From Spirochaeta sp. (GTDB lineage: Bacteria; Spirochaetota; Spirochaetia; Spirochaetales_E; Spirochaetaceae_B): 8,310 nucleotides of DNA. Within the stretch, counting starts at the first letter, position 1, and each line of letters opens with the position of its first letter. The stretch is taken from NCBI GenBank assembly GCA_030590585.1, contig JAUUYD010000082.1:1-8310 (forward strand), in the 5' to 3' direction. Below, one piece after another: positions 1 to 5,421 of the stretch. The notes under the pieces are model-generated. The model was given only the letters and a program-made list of their open reading frames with translations. It did no database searches and was not told the origin of the DNA. Position numbers and translations under genes: made by a program.

Positions 1-573
1 CTTGATGTTGAGGGTATCAGCTCCCAGGCCAGCCATTGTAATCGCTGCCGTATAAGGAGTATCGAGATCGGTTGGATTGGCAGGTTCAGTCCCATCGGTG
101 GTAACGGTGTAGTAAATGTCGGCTCCAGCCGTGGCGGTACTAAGGACGATTTCAACATTGTCAGCTATGGGTCCTGCAGATTCAGAAAATACGACAGGAG
201 CTGCCTGGTCGTTCACTGTGTATACAGCAGTGGAAACTGCTGAATTGGTCATACCGCTCAATACGGCAAACCCTTTTACAGTTATAGTACCAATCGGCAG
301 TGTAAATGGTGCGATGTAAATTGAATCCAGATCAGTCGGATCGGTACCGTCTATCGTATAATGGATTGCGGCACCCGGAGTTGCAGTAACTATTATAATC
401 TCGGTAAAAACAGTTATATCTCCATCAGCCGGGTTTGGTGAAAGTGTCGGAGCAATGACTTGATCCGCTACACCACTACTGGGGGAAGAAGGCCCCGTAC
501 ATCCCATAGTTATTCCGACGAGTAAAATGAGTGCCGGCAGGACTCTGAATACTATATTTCTTGTGCTTTTCAT
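1..573 (-). CDS. Lipoprotein with chitobiase-C-like repeats, N-terminal part (runs off the left edge)
   Basis: Reading the minus strand from the ATG at 573-571 gives 191 uninterrupted codons to the window edge, so only the N-terminus is visible. An AGGA ribosome site lies 7 nt upstream. Residues 1-25 form a lipoprotein signal: basic MKSTR, a hydrophobic stretch, then ITMGC with Cys25 as the likely lipidation site. This is a loose lipobox of the kind spirochaetes tolerate. A low-complexity Ser/Pro linker follows, then two related beta-rich repeats at about 40-120 and 125-191 (cut). Each carries a YTIDGTDPT-like core (YYTVTTDGTEP in the second), typical of CHB_HEX_C_1 / Fn3-associated domains of surface and carbohydrate-active proteins. 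It is probably anchored in the outer membrane or at the periplasmic face. Whether a catalytic domain follows cannot be seen. The gene has its own putative sigma-54 promoter at 657-674. Confidence 0.85.
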   Translation of the reverse strand, partial: MKSTRNIVFRVLPALILLVGITMGCTGPSSPSSGVADQVIAPTLSPNPADGDITVFTEIIIVTATPGAAIHYTIDGTDPTDLDSIYIAPFTLPIGTITVKGFAVLSGMTNSAVSTAVYTVNDQAAPVVFSESAGPIADNVEIVLSTATAGADIYYTVTTDGTEPANPTDLDTPYTAAITMAGLGADTLNIK

Positions 574-656
574 CTGTATCTCCTGTCAATCATCCAGAAT
601 GACATGTAACCCTCACCATTTCCAAAGCCGGAAAAGGGAGTGTTCTACAGATATAT

Positions 657-674
657 TAGCAATTATTATGCCAA
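657..674 (-). promoter_or_regulatory. Putative sigma-54 (-24/-12) promoter of the lipoprotein gene
   Basis: The minus strand reads TTGGCATAATAATTGCTA. The invariant GG and GC are separated by exactly 10 nt, and the surrounding bases match the TTGGCAC-N5-TTGC consensus except for T in place of the C after GGCA. The predicted transcript start is near 647, leaving a 5' leader of roughly 74 nt. No convincing sigma-70 pair of elements overlaps it. The call rests on consensus match and position only. Confidence 0.6.
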
Positions 675-771
675 CGTCTAGTATTGCCCGATGTGGATTG
701 TATATCCATACCAGATAAAGACTTATTGGTATATTCTAATTATTATATTCTTTCTGGGAATCATATTGACT

Positions 772-810
772 TATGCTTAAAGCATACAAGGATTACTGAA
801 GGATGCTTAA
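772..810. repeat. Inverted repeat TATGCTT-A-AAGCATA plus a further half-site
   Basis: Positions 772-786 form a perfect 7-bp dyad around a single A. The half-site ATGCTTAA (773-780) recurs at 803-810, 30 bp further on and close to three helical turns. The array lies about 125-165 bp upstream of the transcript start predicted from the -24/-12 promoter. That is the usual distance for binding sites of sigma-54 enhancer-binding activators. The regulator is unknown. Confidence 0.4.
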
Positions 811-867
811 TTCATTATCAGGATTGAAATTAATTATGCACAGCGTATGTTTTCCGCATTATTGTAA

Positions 868-935
868 CGCGGACAACCGACGACACCGGAGGCGAGAGCC
901 GAGGAACGAGCAAGGCTGCATGAGCGAGCAGCTCA
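868..935. repeat. GC-rich, purine-biased block, possible foreign or repeat fragment
   Basis: The block is 65% G+C over 871-930 inside an AT-rich spacer, and its plus strand is strongly purine-biased. It contains a GGC-GAGA-GCC mini-hairpin (891-900) and TGAGC-GAGCA-GCTCA (921-935, 5-bp stem, 5-nt loop). It encodes no recognisable domain. The abrupt composition change suggests the end of an inserted or dispersed element, but I cannot name a family and only one copy is in the window. Confidence 0.3.
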
Positions 936-996
936 CATCAGAATGAATAAGTTCACTGAAGCAGAAGCCGCCTCCTTTTTGGGGTGGTTGTTGATC

Positions 997-1698
997 TCAA
1001 TGAGACAAGAACTCCCTGTAAATCCTGTAGTGATCGGTCTCTTCATATTTGATGATTTGAACCGGGGCACGATCGAAGCTGTATATTCGGGCTCCGGCGA
1101 AGGATAAAAGTATCGGCGAATGGGTGGCGATGATGAACTGGGCATGCCCGGCTTGGCTGTTCTCACTGATGATATCCATCAGCTCCAGCTGGCTCCGGGG
1201 AGAAAGGGCCGTCTCAGGCTCATCCAGCAGATAGAGCCCCTTAATGGCATACCGGGTGCGAAAGTATGACATCATGGACTGACCATGGGATTTGGTAACA
1301 AGGGATTCCCCGCCGAAGTATTTCAACTGTCCCGGATCTGTTGATGCCCATTCATCAAGAAGCAAGGTAAAGTCCTTGAAAATCTCGGAACCGAAAAAGG
1401 CGCCGGGCACCGGTACCCCGGTCCACTTCACCCCAAGGCAGCGGTAGAGCGCTTCCTCATAGGGGTTGTATTTGTACCGGGCCCCTCCCTGAAACTGCCA
1501 GATATGTATTCTGCAGGAGCGGGCCATGGCTTCCAGCAAGGTTGATTTACCCGAGCCGTTTTCACCGACGAATAGCGTTACAGGGGTTTCAAAAGACAGG
1601 GATTTTGTCTGTTGGAAGAGGGGAAGGGAAAACGGGTAGTGTTCCCTGGTTGGGAATTTATCGTGATGCAGGGTGATACTTTTTATGTGCAGGGCCAT
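997..1698 (-). CDS. Small AAA/ABC-type ATPase (COG3910-like predicted ATPase)
   Basis: This is a 233-residue protein. The ATG at 1698 is chosen over one seven codons upstream because AAGGAG sits 6 nt before it and MALHIKSITL is the expected opening beta strand. The Walker A motif is GENGSGKST (45-53). A degenerate signature region, KSHGQS (136-141), stands where ABC transporters have LSGGQ. Walker B is GLYLLDEPE (154-162, Asp159 and Glu160), followed by a D-loop-like ALSP, and the switch His is in ATHSP (His193). There is no membrane or substrate domain, and the length is typical of the cytoplasmic stand-alone ATPases of the AAA_15/AAA_21 type, which are related to SMC/RecF heads rather than transporters. 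The cellular role of this family is not settled; some members lie in defence or toxin contexts. It is divergent from the AlbA_2 gene and appears monocistronic. The ATPase fold is certain; the function is not. Confidence 0.85.
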   Translation of the reverse strand: MALHIKSITLHHDKFPTREHYPFSLPLFQQTKSLSFETPVTLFVGENGSGKSTLLEAMARSCRIHIWQFQGGARYKYNPYEEALYRCLGVKWTGVPVPGAFFGSEIFKDFTLLLDEWASTDPGQLKYFGGESLVTKSHGQSMMSYFRTRYAIKGLYLLDEPETALSPRSQLELMDIISENSQAGHAQFIIATHSPILLSFAGARIYSFDRAPVQIIKYEETDHYRIYREFLSH

Positions 1699-1820
1699 TG
1701 CTTCTCCTTGTAGATACAATACACGATATTTCGATGAGTAGCGATTTTTTCAATGGTGAATGGTGGAGGTATATGAAATATGTGTGTTTATTAAAGAATT
1801 AAGCACACTGAACTCATAAT

Positions 1821-1848
1821 TTGATAGAATGACAAAGTAGAATAATAT
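1821..1848 (+). promoter_or_regulatory. Weak sigma-70 promoter candidate for the AlbA_2 operon
   Basis: TTGATA (1821-1826) and TAATAT (1843-1848) are spaced 16 bp apart in an AT-rich tract. Transcription would begin near 1855 and read through the 34-codon ORF into the AlbA_2 gene. In such AT-rich DNA, matches of this quality arise easily by chance. Confidence 0.25.
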
Positions 1849-1932
1849 AAAGCCATTAGAGTCAATAAATTACGACTAAATTCTAGATAAAGCTGGAATA
1901 GTCTTGTAACAGAATCACAGGAGATACGATAA

Positions 1933-2037
1933 ATGGCATCATCCATCCAAAGAAATTCCGGAATTCGGGATAACCACCACCGTGGTTCGATTGGTGAGTT
2001 TCTCAAAGAGAAGATTCTCTCACTACATGGCTGGTAA
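1933..2037 (+). pseudogene. 34-codon ORF resembling the N-terminus of a PLD/helicase-type protein
   Basis: The ORF opens with ATG at 1933 behind AGGAG (9-nt spacer) and ends at TAA 2035-2037, 14 nt before the AlbA_2 start. The product contains IRDNHHRGSIGEFLKEKI (residues 11-28). From memory, this resembles the first residues of long helicase-related proteins with an N-terminal phospholipase-D-like domain (D-N-x-x-R-G-[ST]-[IV]-x-[ED]-F-L). In those, a 'GS.LS.VSAYFT' strand follows; here the protein stops after LSLHGW. The simplest reading is that a large internal deletion left the start codon, ribosome site and perhaps the last codons of a gene once upstream of the AlbA_2 gene. It could instead be a genuine small protein or leader peptide coupled to the downstream gene. 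The homology is recalled, not searched. Confidence 0.4.
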
Positions 2038-2051
2038 TTAAGGAATAATGC

Positions 2052-3500
2052 ATGGCCGATCTCAAAGCAATCATTAAACAGGGTGAAGGCATTTCTGTTG
2101 AATTCAAGGAATGCAGGAGTAACCTCAATCGGGATATTTATGAAACGGTCTGTGCATTTCTCAATCGTCACGGCGGTACCCTGTTGCTTGGGGTTAATGA
2201 TTTCGGAGAAGTGACAGGAGTAGACCCCGACTGCGTTGAGCAGATTAAAAAAGATTTTGTAACATCCATTAATAATCCACAGAAACTCTATCCTCCTGCC
2301 TATTTGTCAATCGAAGGGGTTGAGGCCGCCGGGAAGACTATCCTGCACATATATATCCCGGAAAGCTCACAGGTCCACCGCTGTAATAGTCGTATCTTTG
2401 ACCGAAACGAAGACGGTGACTTCGATATTACCGATCACACGCGGCAGGTGGCGGATCTCTACCACCGTAAGCAGGCAAGCTATTCTGAAAACAAAATATA
2501 TCCTTTTGCCGGACTTGCCGACTTGCGCATCGACTTGATCGCTAAATGCCGCAGATTAGCGGGTGTTTGGCGAGAAGAACATCCCTGGGCCGACATGGAC
2601 GATCTGCAACTCTTGAAGAGTGCCCAGATCTACCAGACTGATCCTGAAACCGGTAAAAGCGGTGTCACTCTGGCCGGCATACTTCTGTTGGGTAAGGACA
2701 GTGTGATTCTCTCCGCAGTGCCTCATCACCGCACTGATCTGATTCTACGCAAGGTTAACCTTGACCGATACGACGACAGGGACCTTGTCACTACCAATCT
2801 CATCGAAAGCTATGAGCGCATTATCGCTTTTATTCAGAAACACCTGCCGGATCCTTTTTATCTTGAAGGTATGGCTCGCATCAGCATCCGTGACGCTATT
2901 TTTCGGGAAGTCGCATCGAATATCCTGATTCACCGGGAATATCGCAATGCTTTCCCGGCCAAGCTGATCATCGAGCGGGGTCAGGTACGCACCGAAAACA
3001 GTAACAAGCCTCATGGTTTTGGCACGTTGAACCCGGCTGCGTTTACCCCATTCCCTAAAAACCCGGTTATCGCTGCATTTTTCCGGGAAATCCATCGTGC
3101 CGATGAGTTGGGTTCTGGGATGCGAAACATGATGAAATACGGTAAAAACTATGGAGGTGAAGACCCTGAGATGATAGAGGGAGATGTATTCCGAACTATC
3201 GTCAAGTACCCTGATTCAACCGCAAGCCCCAAAGTCACAGGGGAAGTCACAGGGGAAGTCACAGGGGAAGTCACAGGGGAAGTCAAAAGACTTCTGAAGG
3301 CTTGTCGAAATGAAATGAGCCGGAGACAACTGCAGGAAGCTTTAGGGCTGAAAGGGGAAGAAAACTTCCGCAAGCTCTACTTGGAACCGGCAATGAATTC
3401 CGGCCTAATCGAAATGACCATTCCCGAAAAACCCAACAGTCGCCTCCAGAAATATCGTTTAACCAATGCGGGAAGAATGCAGGAGAAGAAATGGAAATAA
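2052..3500 (+). CDS. Schlafen AlbA_2 domain / divergent HATPase protein with winged helix (COG2865-like)
   Basis: A 482-residue protein; the ATG at 2052 has AAGGA 7 nt upstream. Residues about 10-135 form an AlbA_2 domain (VEFKE at 16-20, then NRHGGTLLLGVNDFGEVTGVD). Residues about 275-385 match the divergent GHKL-type ATPase domain HATPase_c_4: REVASNILIHREY (285-297, N-box Asn290), a GFG turn at 322-324 and DELGSGMRN (351-359). Four VTGE repeats follow (395-410), then a C-terminal winged-helix-like region with RRQLQEALGL (424-433). Such proteins are usually annotated as ATP-binding transcriptional regulators or RNA-binding proteins, and they often sit beside helicases, methylases or restriction genes. 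Here the left flank carries a helicase-like remnant, so it may be an orphaned subunit of a lost module. Domain assignment is firm. DNA or RNA as target, and any regulatory role, are inference. Confidence 0.85.
   Translation: MADLKAIIKQGEGISVEFKECRSNLNRDIYETVCAFLNRHGGTLLLGVNDFGEVTGVDPDCVEQIKKDFVTSINNPQKLYPPAYLSIEGVEAAGKTILHIYIPESSQVHRCNSRIFDRNEDGDFDITDHTRQVADLYHRKQASYSENKIYPFAGLADLRIDLIAKCRRLAGVWREEHPWADMDDLQLLKSAQIYQTDPETGKSGVTLAGILLLGKDSVILSAVPHHRTDLILRKVNLDRYDDRDLVTTNLIESYERIIAFIQKHLPDPFYLEGMARISIRDAIFREVASNILIHREYRNAFPAKLIIERGQVRTENSNKPHGFGTLNPAAFTPFPKNPVIAAFFREIHRADELGSGMRNMMKYGKNYGGEDPEMIEGDVFRTIVKYPDSTASPKVTGEVTGEVTGEVTGEVKRLLKACRNEMSRRQLQEALGLKGEENFRKLYLEPAMNSGLIEMTIPEKPNSRLQKYRLTNAGRMQEKKWK
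3234..3281 (+). repeat. Four perfect 12-bp tandem repeats encoding VTGE
   Basis: GTCACAGGGGAA is repeated four times without a mismatch (starts at 3234, 3246, 3258, 3270), and a fifth partial unit, GTCA, begins at 3282. It encodes (VTGE)4, residues 395-410, a linker between the ATPase domain and the C-terminal winged helix. Because the unit is a multiple of three, slippage changes linker length without breaking the frame. Confidence 0.95.
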
Positions 3501-3680
3501 AACCATAGATACGGCAATGCCTTGAAGCCTTCTTTAGGAAACAACCTGCACTCTGCATCCATTAGCTTGCTGGATACTCTCGGTTACAGGAGTGAATAGA
3601 TACTCGATCTTGATAATTCACCAAGTAGATATCCAGTACTCTCGCATCAGCAGGAAGGCCCAGTTGTAAAATGGCTGGAA
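3501..3680. other. Convergent spacer with a hint of decayed coding sequence
   Basis: This 180-bp gap lies between the converging AlbA_2 and VOC genes. No hairpin followed by a T-tract is visible for either gene. On the plus strand, one frame from 3516 reads GNALKPSLGNNLHSASISLL, continues to GYRSE, meets TAG (3591-3593), then continues ILDLDNSPSRYPVLSHQQEG up to the VOC stop region. The protein-like run on both sides of a single stop suggests a gene fragment, but I cannot assign a family with confidence. Weak repeats (TACTCTCG at 3575 and 3637; CTGGATA/TATCCAG at 3570-3576 and 3630-3636) are also present. Confidence 0.25.
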
Positions 3681-4760
3681 TTACCCCTTAACCGATTCAC
3701 ATCCACCCTTAACCCGGCCCAGCCCAAGTGCATTGAGAACCAGCTTCGGGAGAGCCTTACCCTGAGGGCGTTTGGAGAGGTCAAGATACCATCCCCATTT
3801 CTTCATAACCGGGAGTTTCTTGGTTTCAACAAACTCAATCAATGTGCCGTCGGGATCTTCCACATAGGTGAACCTTCCGGCAGCTTCTCCCATGTCGAAG
3901 GGGGTGCCTGAATCCACGGTGAAGGGGAATCCGCCGAGTTTGAGTTTCTCTCCCAGATCGTCCATGCCCTGAATATCGAAACAGAGGTGAATAAATCCGC
4001 CGTCTCCCCAGAAGCGGTCTTTGAAGATTTTTTCAGGTTTGCGGCCCAGGGCCTGGACCAGTTCTATTTTGCTGGGGCCGAACATGGGTGCGAAGGGGCC
4101 TGAGGGCTTTTCACTCCGAGATAAGAGCATTCTGCGGAATTTTCCTCCGCCTCCGTTTAAAGAGCTCCACTCGGCAAAACTGCCTTCTTCGTCGAACTCA
4201 ACTGTGTCATAACCCAATACATCACGGTATAAAGAGAGGGATTTCTCGATATCACTGACACCGATCAGGGCGCCGGAGGGTCCGCCTGTGGGATGACCTT
4301 TGGTTTTGTACCATTCCTCTGAGCGGACTATCTGAAAAAGGTTCCCCCAGGGATCCCGGATGAAAAAAGTAGGTTCACCATCCGGGCCGACTGCCGGATC
4401 TCCCAGCACTGCGGCACCGGCATCCACAAGGAAGCGATGGGTAACTACCGGATCGTCAGTTTTGATACGGGCGGCGAAAATGCCTGTATCTCCGAGAACC
4501 GGAGGTTTTGCGGGAAAAACCGTTTTACGGCTGGTGTACTGCCAGATTTCAAAGCCGCCGCCTCCCCGGAGGTTGATGGCCAGAATAGCATCCCGGGCCT
4601 GAACCTTCCCGCCTGTATAATCAATCATGAAAGGAGCTTCCGCGGCCTCACGGAAGATGGGAATATCCATTCCGAATCGGCAGCGGTACCATTTCCAGGC
4701 TTCCTCGACATCGGGAATGCCAATTCCAATCTGCTGTATCCCGCTGATGATGTATGACAT
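3681..4760 (-). CDS. Two-domain VOC (glyoxalase/dioxygenase-fold) protein
   Basis: A 359-residue cytoplasmic protein. The ATG at 4760 has AAGGAG 6 nt upstream and is preferred to a start 49 codons earlier, which would run antisense into the lptC promoter. Residues about 7-145 form one vicinal-oxygen-chelate module (IGIGIPDVEEAWKWYRCRFGM, ending in IRDPWGNLFQIV). Residues about 160-312 form a second (IGVSDIEKSLSLYRDVLGY, ending in VEDPDGTLIEFVE). Paired modules usually make one metal site. Candidate ligands are Glu71, Glu233, His258 and Glu309, but the first-strand His common in the family is Gln10 in module 1 and Gly163 in module 2, so the metal site may be altered. The C-terminal 47 residues are basic and outside the fold. 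Family members include glyoxalase I, extradiol dioxygenases and resistance proteins; the substrate here cannot be predicted. It is divergent from lptC. Confidence 0.85.
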   Translation of the reverse strand: MSYIISGIQQIGIGIPDVEEAWKWYRCRFGMDIPIFREAAEAPFMIDYTGGKVQARDAILAINLRGGGGFEIWQYTSRKTVFPAKPPVLGDTGIFAARIKTDDPVVTHRFLVDAGAAVLGDPAVGPDGEPTFFIRDPWGNLFQIVRSEEWYKTKGHPTGGPSGALIGVSDIEKSLSLYRDVLGYDTVEFDEEGSFAEWSSLNGGGGKFRRMLLSRSEKPSGPFAPMFGPSKIELVQALGRKPEKIFKDRFWGDGGFIHLCFDIQGMDDLGEKLKLGGFPFTVDSGTPFDMGEAAGRFTYVEDPDGTLIEFVETKKLPVMKKWGWYLDLSKRPQGKALPKLVLNALGLGRVKGGCESVKG

Positions 4761-4852
4761 CTGAACTCCTTCTTCGAGTTTCGAACCCTGGTACCTATTG
4801 TAACCTGTAGATGCCTCCTGGTGGCAGTCCCCCTGTGGGGTGAAGGTGGTGG

Positions 4853-4881
4853 TTGACTGCAGCTGCAGTGAATTTGATAAT
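4853..4881 (+). promoter_or_regulatory. Sigma-70-type promoter of lptC (leaderless start predicted)
   Basis: TTGACT (4853-4858) and GATAAT (4876-4881) are spaced exactly 17 bp apart, with five of six consensus bases in each hexamer. If the last -10 base is at -7, the transcript starts at 4888, which is the A of the lptC ATG. No Shine-Dalgarno sequence lies before that ATG, which agrees with a leaderless mRNA. The spacer contains a 14-bp palindrome. Confidence 0.65.
4856..4869. promoter_or_regulatory. 14-bp perfect palindrome in the lptC promoter spacer, operator candidate
   Basis: ACTGCAGCTGCAGT is self-complementary over its full length. It overlaps the last three bases of the -35 hexamer and fills most of the -35/-10 spacer. 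A dimeric repressor here would block lptC transcription, and it could also affect the divergent VOC gene. The binding protein is unknown. Confidence 0.4.
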
Positions 4882-4887
4882 GAATCA

Positions 4888-5421
4888 ATGCTGAGAATTG
4901 TTATCATCTGCCAGTTATTCCTTCTGATGCTCCTTGTTTCCTGTGTGGATGATCAAGCTGTATCCGCGGCTCTGGGAGAGATTCCGGATACAGTTTCGGA
5001 GAATTTCCGGCAGGTAACAGTTTCATCTACCGGACGTATGGAAATCGGGGCAGGGCGTGTAGAGCACTTCGGGGAAAAAGATGTGACGGTATTCATGGAT
5101 GCTCAGATACTGGAACTCAACGCATCCGGGGAAAAAACCATTGAAGGAAATGCCGATCGAATTGAACTGTCCGGGGATCGTGACGGATTCGCCGAGGGCG
5201 GTATTGTTCTCCAGGATTATTCCAGTGATACCCGTCTCGAAGCCGAATACTTGAGATGGGACAATAAGGAACGTATATTAACCGGGGAAGGTAAAGTAAG
5301 TATCTATTCCGGGGACGGTATTACAATAACGGGTGAGGGTTTTGCTGCCGATACGGCCCGGGAAACATACGGGTTTTCTGCAGGAGTGGTAGGTACACTG
5401 GAGATAGATGATGAGAGCTGA
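4888..5421 (+). CDS. lptC: LPS export ABC transporter periplasmic protein LptC, lipoprotein-like
   Basis: 177 residues from the ATG at 4888. An in-frame GTG at 4840 would add 16 polar residues before the signal and lie upstream of the promoter, so it is rejected. Residues 2-18 are hydrophobic and end in LLVSC, so Cys19 may be lipidated. E. coli LptC is instead held by a transmembrane helix. The mature part has the family pattern: IPDTVSENFRQ near the start, then repeated beta strands of the LptA/LptC jelly roll (ILELNASGEKTIEGNADRIEL; LEAEYLRWDNKERILTGEGKVSI; ITITGEGFAADT). LptC accepts LPS from the inner-membrane LptB2FG complex and passes it to LptA. It is first in a tight lptC-lptA-lptB run, ending 11 nt inside lptA. 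Identity is supported by family pattern and neighbours. Confidence 0.85.
   Translation: MLRIVIICQLFLLMLLVSCVDDQAVSAALGEIPDTVSENFRQVTVSSTGRMEIGAGRVEHFGEKDVTVFMDAQILELNASGEKTIEGNADRIELSGDRDGFAEGGIVLQDYSSDTRLEAEYLRWDNKERILTGEGKVSIYSGDGITITGEGFAADTARETYGFSAGVVGTLEIDDES

Larger units (their letters stand above)
574..996. other. 423-bp gene-free region between lipoprotein and ATPase genes
   Basis: I see no credible gene here. A 63-codon plus-strand ORF (527-718) runs antisense into the lipoprotein start and has no protein-like character. The region holds the sigma-54 promoter at 657-674, an inverted repeat at 772-786 with a repeated half-site at 803-810, a small TCCGC/GCGGA hairpin at 853-873, and a GC-rich block at about 868-935. 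Positions 721-780 are only 23% G+C, while 871-930 is 65%. No T-tract terminator is evident for the ATPase gene, which converges on this region from the right. Confidence 0.6.
1699..2051. other. 353-bp divergent spacer between ATPase and AlbA_2 genes
   Basis: The spacer is AT-rich, especially at 1740-1920, in contrast to the genes on both sides. It must carry the promoters of both divergent genes. It also contains the 34-codon ORF at 1933-2037 and a weak plus-strand promoter candidate at 1821-1848. A minus-strand ORF of 126 codons (1791-2171) crosses the start of the AlbA_2 gene; it is discarded as antisense noise. Confidence 0.5.

Noticed and set aside
868..935. Integron attC site
   Set aside because: The GC-rich block has no matching RYYYAAC/GTTRRRY ends and no long imperfect palindrome joining its two sides; no integrase gene or cassette-like tandem order is in the window.
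957..996. Terminator of the ATPase gene formed by the CC-rich/GG-rich pair around the A5 tract
   Set aside because: The pairing CCACCCC/GGAGGCGG is imperfect, the loop is the A-tract itself, and no U-tract follows on the minus strand.
1791..2171. Minus-strand ORF of 126 codons in the ATPase/AlbA_2 spacer
   Set aside because: It overlaps the well-supported AlbA_2 start and the 34-codon ORF, has no ribosome site of note, and its composition (many Leu/Ile/Ser/Tyr) reflects AT-rich antisense DNA.
3570..3644. Inverted repeat CTGGATA/TATCCAG and direct repeat TACTCTCG
   Set aside because: Only 7-8 bp with wide, mismatched spacing and no flanking element; expected by chance in a region this size.
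4761..4907. N-terminal extension of the VOC protein to 4907
   Set aside because: The extra 49 residues are low-quality sequence read antisense through the lptC promoter and lptC start, while ATG 4760 has a strong ribosome site and the correct domain start.
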